Origin: Marinobacter sp. DY40_1A1
GTDB taxonomy: Bacteria; Pseudomonadota; Gammaproteobacteria; Pseudomonadales; Oleiphilaceae
DNA length: 64,000 nucleotides
Direction: 5' to 3'
Assembly (NCBI RefSeq): GCF_016597815.1
Contig: NZ_VCHA01000001.1
Span: 1,178,001 to 1,242,000, forward strand
The notes under the pieces: generated by a model
Told to the model about the DNA's origin: nothing
Databases searched by the model: none
The model's input: the letters and a program-made list of their open reading frames with translations, nothing else
Made by a program: the position numbers and the translations under genes
Part shown: positions 59,761-64,000 of the stretch, piece by piece
How the letters are laid out: each line of letters begins with the position of its first letter
Position numbering within the stretch: the stretch's first letter is position 1

Positions 59761-60870
59761 TTAAAGTTCCCGGCCAGGGTAGATCGCGCTTTTTTGCTCA
59801 TTTGCGTGTTGATTGCGGGCGATGAGCGTTTCAGGCTGGTTATCCGGTAGCTGCCAGCCTTTGAGGTTTTCTTCAATTAATTGCACCAGAGCATCAATGT
59901 GCCCGGGTGTCGCATTGAGGGCGGTGATGTAGCTGAAGCCTTCACCGCCTGCCTCCATAAAGTATTCGCGATTTTCTTCGTCGATTTCTTCGATAGTCTC
60001 CAGGCAGTCAGACGAAAAGCCGGGGCAAAACACGTCTATGGACTTTACTCCCTGGCTTGGCAGAGTCTTCAGCGTCTCGTCGGTATAGGGCTTGAGCCAC
60101 TCCTCTCTACCGAAGCGGGACTGGAAAGTGGTTATATAGTCTTCTTTTGCCAGTCCAAGCCGTTCCGCAAGAAGCCTTGAGGTTTTGTGGCACTCGCAGT
60201 GGTAAGGGTCGCCCTTCGTAAGGTATTTGAGGGGCACTCCGTGATAGGAGAGGACCAGTTTCTGGTTGCGCCCTTTTTCTTCCCAGTGGTTTTCAATATG
60301 GCGCGCCATCGCCTCAATGTAGGGCGAGTAGTCCGGGTAGTGAGAGACAAAGCGAAGGTCCGGTATCCAACGGCGCTTTGAGAAATCTTTTGCAATGGCG
60401 TCGAATGTAGAGGCAGATGTCGAAGCGGAATACTGCGGGTAAAGTGGCAGGACTATAAGTTTCCTGACACCTTGCTGTTGCATTTCATCAAGTACCCGTG
60501 GAATTGAAGGGTTGCCGTAGCGCATGGCAAAGCCTACAACCACATCGTTGCCGTATTTCTTTCTCAGGCTCTCCTGAATGCCTTCGGCTTGCTTCGCTGT
60601 ATGAATCAGTAGTGGCGAGCCCTCAGGTTGCCACACGCTGGCGTACGCCGCAGCGCTGCGCTTGGGGCGGATGCGAAGGATAACGCCATGCAATATCAGC
60701 CACCAGAGGGGGCGAGGTAGCTCAACTACTCTGGGGTCAGACAAAAACTCACCCAGGTAGCGCCTTAAAGCTGAGGGGGTTGGGGCATCTGGAGTGCCCA
60801 GGTTGGTTACCAGTACACCAATCCGTTCCGGCTGGTTGTGCCGGAAGTTCTCTGAACCTTTGTATTGCAT
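59761..60870 (-). CDS. hemH: ferrochelatase
   Basis: HemH inserts iron into protoporphyrin IX to make heme. The protein has 369 residues. The fold starts at IGVLVTNLGTPDAPTPSALRRYL; the metal-binding histidine lies in LSYHGVPLKYLTKGDPYHC, and the conserved glutamate in FCPGFSSDCLETIEEIDEE. The GDPYHCECHKT stretch is typical. It is convergent with the small CxxC gene and lies 44 bp beyond the DUF442 gene, though I see no functional link between the two. Confidence 0.97.
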   Translation of the reverse strand: MQYKGSENFRHNQPERIGVLVTNLGTPDAPTPSALRRYLGEFLSDPRVVELPRPLWWLILHGVILRIRPKRSAAAYASVWQPEGSPLLIHTAKQAEGIQESLRKKYGNDVVVGFAMRYGNPSIPRVLDEMQQQGVRKLIVLPLYPQYSASTSASTFDAIAKDFSKRRWIPDLRFVSHYPDYSPYIEAMARHIENHWEEKGRNQKLVLSYHGVPLKYLTKGDPYHCECHKTSRLLAERLGLAKEDYITTFQSRFGREEWLKPYTDETLKTLPSQGVKSIDVFCPGFSSDCLETIEEIDEENREYFMEAGGEGFSYITALNATPGHIDALVQLIEENLKGWQLPDNQPETLIARNQHANEQKSAIYPGREL

Positions 60871-60914
60871 GGGGAGGTGAATCCTGAGCGTTGATCGAAA
60901 ATACGAAAGACTAT

Positions 60915-61343
60915 TTACTGGCTGCGAGCTTGCTGCGCCATGCGAGGGGCCAGACCACTGATGTCGTATCCGGCGCCTCGCGCTTTTGTGAAAATTTCCT
61001 CGGCGTTAACACTGCGAGCAGCATTCAAAGCCCAGAGCACAGTACAACGGGTTCCGCTTCTGCAGAAAGCCAATACGGGCTTTTCGGAATTCTGGATCAT
61101 TGCCCCAAAATGATCCACATCGGCGTCAGTGATGTTCCCCGATGCCACTGGCATGTAAACCCAAGTCATGCCATTTTCCAATGAGGCGGCCTCGAGATCA
61201 GCCATAGCCGGCTGTCCAAATTCCTCCCTGTCTGGACGGTTGGCAACCAGTGTCTTGAAACCAAGCCTGGCGGCTTCTGCCACATCGCCGTACGTAATCT
61301 GTGGAGCGACAGAAATTGTGTCGTCAATCTTTCGGATATCCAT
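60915..61343 (-). CDS. DUF442/TIGR01244 sulfur-metabolism protein
   Basis: This 142-residue protein has a cysteine loop AFCRSGTRCTVLW, which resembles phosphatase and rhodanese active sites. It also has the family-like opening DDTISVAPQITYGDVAEAARLGFKTLVANRPD. In Xylella and Agrobacterium the domain (fused to an ETHE1-type dioxygenase as Blh) is part of sulfide detoxification with YeeE/YedE proteins. Here it follows two YeeE/YedE genes on the minus strand. Exact activity is not known to me. Confidence 0.85.
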   Translation of the reverse strand: MDIRKIDDTISVAPQITYGDVAEAARLGFKTLVANRPDREEFGQPAMADLEAASLENGMTWVYMPVASGNITDADVDHFGAMIQNSEKPVLAFCRSGTRCTVLWALNAARSVNAEEIFTKARGAGYDISGLAPRMAQQARSQ

Positions 61344-61429
61344 GGGGGTTAGTCTCCGGATTCGGTAAAAAACGACGCCATCATCTCATAGGTGATGGCG
61401 TCTGTCAGAATGATAGGCGGTCAGTCGGC

Positions 61430-61888
61430 TCACTCTTGGGCCGTCGTGCTCCAACCTTGGGCGGGCTTGCCCGCTCGCATGCGCTCTATCAGTTCGAACA
61501 GGCCCATGCCAGCCACCATGGACGCTACAAATACAACGGATTTGATTTCACCCGCGCCCACACCTACAAGCCCGGGGCCCGGGCAGATACCGGCGATACC
61601 CCAACCAACCCCGAACAGCAAGCCGCCGATGACCAGGCGTTTATTTATATGTGACTGGCCCGGCACCCTCATGCTGAAACCAAGGAACGACAGGGTTCTT
61701 TTTCGCGCAATCGCAAATGCAAAAAGCCCAACGATAACTGCGCCGCCCATCACGAATGCAAGAGAGGGGTCCCAAAGGCCCGCAATATCAAGGAAACCTA
61801 ACACTTTTTCCGGATTTGCCATGCCAGAAACAATCAGTCCAATACCAAACAGCAAGCCTGCGAACAACGAGGCCAAAGCAGATTTCAT
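61430..61888 (-). CDS. YeeE/YedE-family sulfur transport half-protein (PmpB-like)
   Basis: This 152-residue membrane protein is half of the YeeE/YedE (TsuA-like) fold. The cysteine motif GICPGPGLVGVG lies in the second half; SFLGFSMRVPGQSHINKRL marks the loop typical of this half. It is in tandem with the second half protein (61892-62329), separated by three bases. Related TsuA transports thiosulfate; the substrate here is inferred as a reduced sulfur species. Confidence 0.87.
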   Translation of the reverse strand: MKSALASLFAGLLFGIGLIVSGMANPEKVLGFLDIAGLWDPSLAFVMGGAVIVGLFAFAIARKRTLSFLGFSMRVPGQSHINKRLVIGGLLFGVGWGIAGICPGPGLVGVGAGEIKSVVFVASMVAGMGLFELIERMRAGKPAQGWSTTAQE

Positions 61889-61891
61889 GAA

Positions 61892-62329
61892 TTACACTCC
61901 CAATACGTGTCGGATTATATAAACAGTCAAAAACCCGGCGAACATGAAGCTCACCGTTGCCGCTAATGATCTGGGCGACAGCCTTGAAAGCCCGCAAACC
62001 CCATGACCACTTGTACAACCCGAGCCATACCGTGTGCCCACGCCCACAAGGAGCCCTGCAATTATAAGCGCTGGGTATCCGGCCTCTATCTCAATGGGCG
62101 GCAGTTCCGCAGAAAGCACCCATATAGCCGGTGCACCGATAAGACCGGCGAGAAAGGCTATGCGCCAGCTAGTGTCACCGGATGATGGAGACAGCAAACC
62201 TCCAAGTATTCCACTGATTCCGGCAACCCTGCCGTTTAAAAGAAGAAAACTGGCAGCAGCGAGGCCGACCAATACGCCACCAACCAGAGCCGACCAGGGA
62301 GTAAAACTACTCCAGGCTATGTCAATCAT
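61892..62329 (-). CDS. YeeE/YedE-family sulfur transport half-protein (PmpA-like)
   Basis: This 145-residue membrane protein is the partner half. Its conserved cysteines are in GVGTRYGSGCTSGHGVCGLSRLSPRSL. The N-terminus is a membrane span (FTPWSALVGGVLVGLAAASFLL). It is first in the minus-strand unit with 61430-61888 and DUF442. The split into two genes is the common PmpA/PmpB layout rather than a frameshift, since each half has its own ATG and stop. Confidence 0.87.
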   Translation of the reverse strand: MIDIAWSSFTPWSALVGGVLVGLAAASFLLLNGRVAGISGILGGLLSPSSGDTSWRIAFLAGLIGAPAIWVLSAELPPIEIEAGYPALIIAGLLVGVGTRYGSGCTSGHGVCGLSRLSPRSLAATVSFMFAGFLTVYIIRHVLGV

Positions 62330-62722
62330 TCAGTAACTCCTATAACGCACGATTTCAGTTAAGGTATTCTAATTGCCTTCCAGTGCTAAGCAGATTCCAA
62401 AGATGGAATAGGAATAAGCTTATAACCGGAAGCAATCATACCAAAAAAAAGCCCGGCGGGAATGCCAGGCAGAAGTGTGCGAGTAGTATCCATGAAAGAC
62501 TTCCAGACAAACCGGCGTCAGCAGGGACTCCGGTATAAGCAAGTATTGTCTATATTATGAACACTTCAAGCTTGAGGCACTCTTGCATGGGAACATTTTT
62601 GCATATAAATCCCACTCTTATACTGCGGCCTGTTGCAAAGCGGCTCTCAGCCCGACTGAAATTGCCTGCCAGCTGTAATATAATAAGCGCCAAGCGAACT
62701 ATCCCTTCCCTGAGGTTGTTAC
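62330..62722. other. intergenic region between the YeeE/YedE and phasin genes
   Basis: No convincing gene is present. It holds the divergent promoters: a TATAAT at 62679-62684 with a weak -35 near 62656 serves the phasin gene. ATAAGCTTAT at 62414-62423 is a perfect palindrome. A GCCCGG-rich imperfect hairpin lies near 62451-62472. A 22-codon frame at about 62492 is not persuasive. Confidence 0.5.
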
Positions 62723-63139
62723 ATGTCTGATGAGAACGACAAGAAGCCGGAAAATGATCCGCAACTTGCTGCAAAAATAAAGGATTCAGCACGGCAGATC
62801 TGGCTGGCTGGTCTTGGGGCCTATACGAAAGCTGAGGAAGACACCGGTCGCTTCTTTGATCGTCTCGTCCAGGAAGGCGAACAGTTGGAGAATAAGACCC
62901 GGGGAGCTGTCGAGAAACAAATTCGCTCCGTGGAAGATCGGGTTGAGGGTGTTCGCGAGCGGGCAACCGGCACCTGGGACAGGCTTGAACATCTTTTTGA
63001 TGAGCGCGTTTCGGGCGCCTTGCGCAGGCTGGGCATTCATCGCAGTGAAGATATAGCTGCCCTGGAACACAGGATTGAAGCTCTGGAAGCGGAACTGTCG
63101 ATGCTGCGGGACGGCCACCGCGCAGACGAAGAAGAATAA
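62723..63139 (+). CDS. phasin family (poly(hydroxyalkanoate) granule-associated) protein
   Basis: This 138-residue helical protein matches the PhaF/PhaI-type phasin. The opening IKDSARQIWLAGLGAYTKAEEDTGRFFDRLVQEGE is characteristic, and a C-terminal helix (LEHRIEALEAELSMLRD) follows. Phasins coat PHA granules and can bind DNA in the PhaF form; the Lys/Pro-rich PhaF tail is absent, so it is closer to PhaI. The convergent TetR gene lies 8 bp away. Confidence 0.88.
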   Translation: MSDENDKKPENDPQLAAKIKDSARQIWLAGLGAYTKAEEDTGRFFDRLVQEGEQLENKTRGAVEKQIRSVEDRVEGVRERATGTWDRLEHLFDERVSGALRRLGIHRSEDIAALEHRIEALEAELSMLRDGHRADEEE

Positions 63140-63146
63140 AGGGAGA

Positions 63147-63779
63147 TTACACCAGGTATTCCTGGCTGATCAGTTTCGCGTGCTCCTGAACATCGGGGAC
63201 GAAGTAGGGCAGCATAAGGTGCATCATCTGATAGACGCCGCGACCGGGATCTACCGATTCCCGGTCGTCAAGATGGGATAGAGTGTCATATGCACTCCAG
63301 TAACAGGCGGTAAGGGTGAGCTGCTCGCACAGAGAGTCCAGATCATCATCCTCAATGCTCATCATGTTTTGGTTCCGTAAGCTTTGGCAGATGCTACGGA
63401 ATGCCCCGGTCTTCTTTTTAAGAATCCGTTTGAATCGCAGTTGCAAGCGATCGTAACGGGACAATACATTCACCAGATCCTGGTACAGAAACCGGTACCT
63501 TGCCACTGCCTCAAATAAAATGTGCAAGAAAAAACTCTGTTGGTCCAGGCTGATATCTACGTCTTCGGGAACAGAAAGCAAATCCAGCACTTCGGATTCA
63601 TAGGCGGAAAACAGCTCTTCTACAATGTCGCCCTTACTTTTGAAGTGGTAATACAGGTTGCCGGGGCTGATATCCAGCTCATCCGAGATCAACAACGTAG
63701 TTACGTTAGGCTCACCCAGACTGTTGAATAACGACAGGCTGGTGTTGAGTATTCGATCCCGGGTTTTAATTTTTGTCAT
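63147..63779 (-). CDS. TetR-family regulator, PhaD-like
   Basis: This 210-residue TetR/AcrR regulator has the HTH TTLLISDELDISPGNLYYHFKSKGDI. The N-terminus KTRDRILNTSLSLFNSLGEPNVTT and the segment YRFLYQDLVNVLSRYDRLQ resemble PhaD of Pseudomonas, which acts on phasin genes in the pha cluster. Placement next to the phasin gene supports that reading. As the genes are convergent, control of the phasin promoter would act in trans. It precedes xthA, possibly cotranscribed with it. Confidence 0.85.
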   Translation of the reverse strand: MTKIKTRDRILNTSLSLFNSLGEPNVTTLLISDELDISPGNLYYHFKSKGDIVEELFSAYESEVLDLLSVPEDVDISLDQQSFFLHILFEAVARYRFLYQDLVNVLSRYDRLQLRFKRILKKKTGAFRSICQSLRNQNMMSIEDDDLDSLCEQLTLTACYWSAYDTLSHLDDRESVDPGRGVYQMMHLMLPYFVPDVQEHAKLISQEYLV

Positions 63780-63797
63780 ATCGGCCCCGGCCAGGTA

Positions 63798-64000
63798 TCA
63801 GAGGTCAAATGTAGCCCATACCGGGCAGTGATCGGATGGCCGCTCCATGCCACGGAACTCGTAAGACACACCAGCTTCCTTTGCTTTCGTTAACAGGCCG
63901 TCGCTGGCCATGATCAGGTCAATACGCAGACCCCGTTTGGGCTCCCGTTCAAACCCTTTGCTGCGGTAATCAAACCAACTGAAGGTTTGTGCCTCATCAG
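63798..64000 (-). CDS. xthA: exodeoxyribonuclease III, C-terminal part (5' end outside window)
   Basis: The minus-strand frame from 64000 to the stop at 63798 encodes the end of exonuclease [34 protein letters not shown] and [15 protein letters not shown] with the catalytic SDH near the stop. ExoIII is the main AP endonuclease of base excision repair. The gap to the TetR gene is 18 bp in the transcription direction, so a shared message with the TetR gene is likely. Confidence 0.93.
   Translation of the reverse strand, partial: DEAQTFSWFDYRSKGFEREPKRGLRIDLIMASDGLLTKAKEAGVSYEFRGMERPSDHCPVWATFDL

Noticed and set aside
61430..62329. Frameshifted single YeeE/YedE gene
   Set aside because: Each half has its own start, stop and family cysteine motif, matching the usual two-gene form.
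62550..62966. 138-codon minus-strand frame over the phasin start
   Set aside because: It overlaps the phasin gene antisense and has arginine/proline-rich shadow composition.

Overview
The window is chromosomal core DNA from a marine-type gammaproteobacterium, most likely Marinobacter or a close relative. The reasons are codon usage and GC content near the mid-50s, protein sequences that resemble Pseudomonas throughout, FimV and FimL together, and gene order that follows long stretches of the Pseudomonas aeruginosa map. The species is an inference. I see no prophage, insertion sequence, CRISPR array, rRNA or plasmid functions.

Layout. (1) 1-20845: the aroC 3' end, an MFS transporter and a LysR regulator, then a one-way run leuC-leuD-leuB-asd-fimV-truA-trpF-trpB-trpA-accD-folC-dedD-cvpA-purF-metZ (leucine, aspartate-family, tryptophan, fatty acid, folate, purine and methionine synthesis, plus the polar hub FimV). 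(2) 20859-27690: ftsK-lolA-rarA-serS-cobA (chromosome segregation, lipoprotein sorting, fork repair, tRNA charging, siroheme). (3) 27760-31279: a DAHP synthase, then a DUF1631-like protein with a PilZ protein. (4) 31348-37798: the yejABEF peptide ABC importer and fabI on the minus strand. (5) 37919-47341: mltD, gloB, a methyltransferase, rnhA, dnaQ, fimL, an SCP2 protein, sohB and a YhdH/AcuI reductase. (6) 47486-54804: DUF934-cysI, a 34-residue membrane peptide, a DUF2970 protein, metH and nfuA. (7) 55130-62329: a DUF445 membrane protein, tusDCBE, a Bax-inhibitor-1 protein, tRNA-Ser(UGA), a small CxxC protein, hemH, and a DUF442/YeeE-YedE sulfur cluster. (8) 62723-64000: a phasin, a PhaD-like TetR regulator and the 3' end of xthA.

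How the genes connect. Sulfur and iron-sulfur chemistry recurs: cysI with DUF934, cobA (siroheme for CysI), metZ and metH, nfuA, tusBCDE, the YeeE/YedE pair and DUF442. Polar type IV pilus and second-messenger signalling recurs too: FimV, FimL (a degenerate ChpA-like Hpt protein) and a PilZ protein. Aromatic amino acid supply is represented by aroC, a DAHP synthase and trpFBA.

The most unusual signal is a pair of intergenic elements (367-477 and 47357-47467). Each is a ~28-bp outer stem enclosing two small hairpins whose loops show ANGGA(C/T), with GGA motifs 23-24 nt apart. This is the arrangement expected of a CsrA/RsmA-binding RNA and resembles the catalogued TwoAYGGAY RNA motif. Other points worth checking are a FimL that keeps a histidine at its second Hpt-like site, a Tus system carrying Dsr-type cysteines, and two small uncharacterised proteins.
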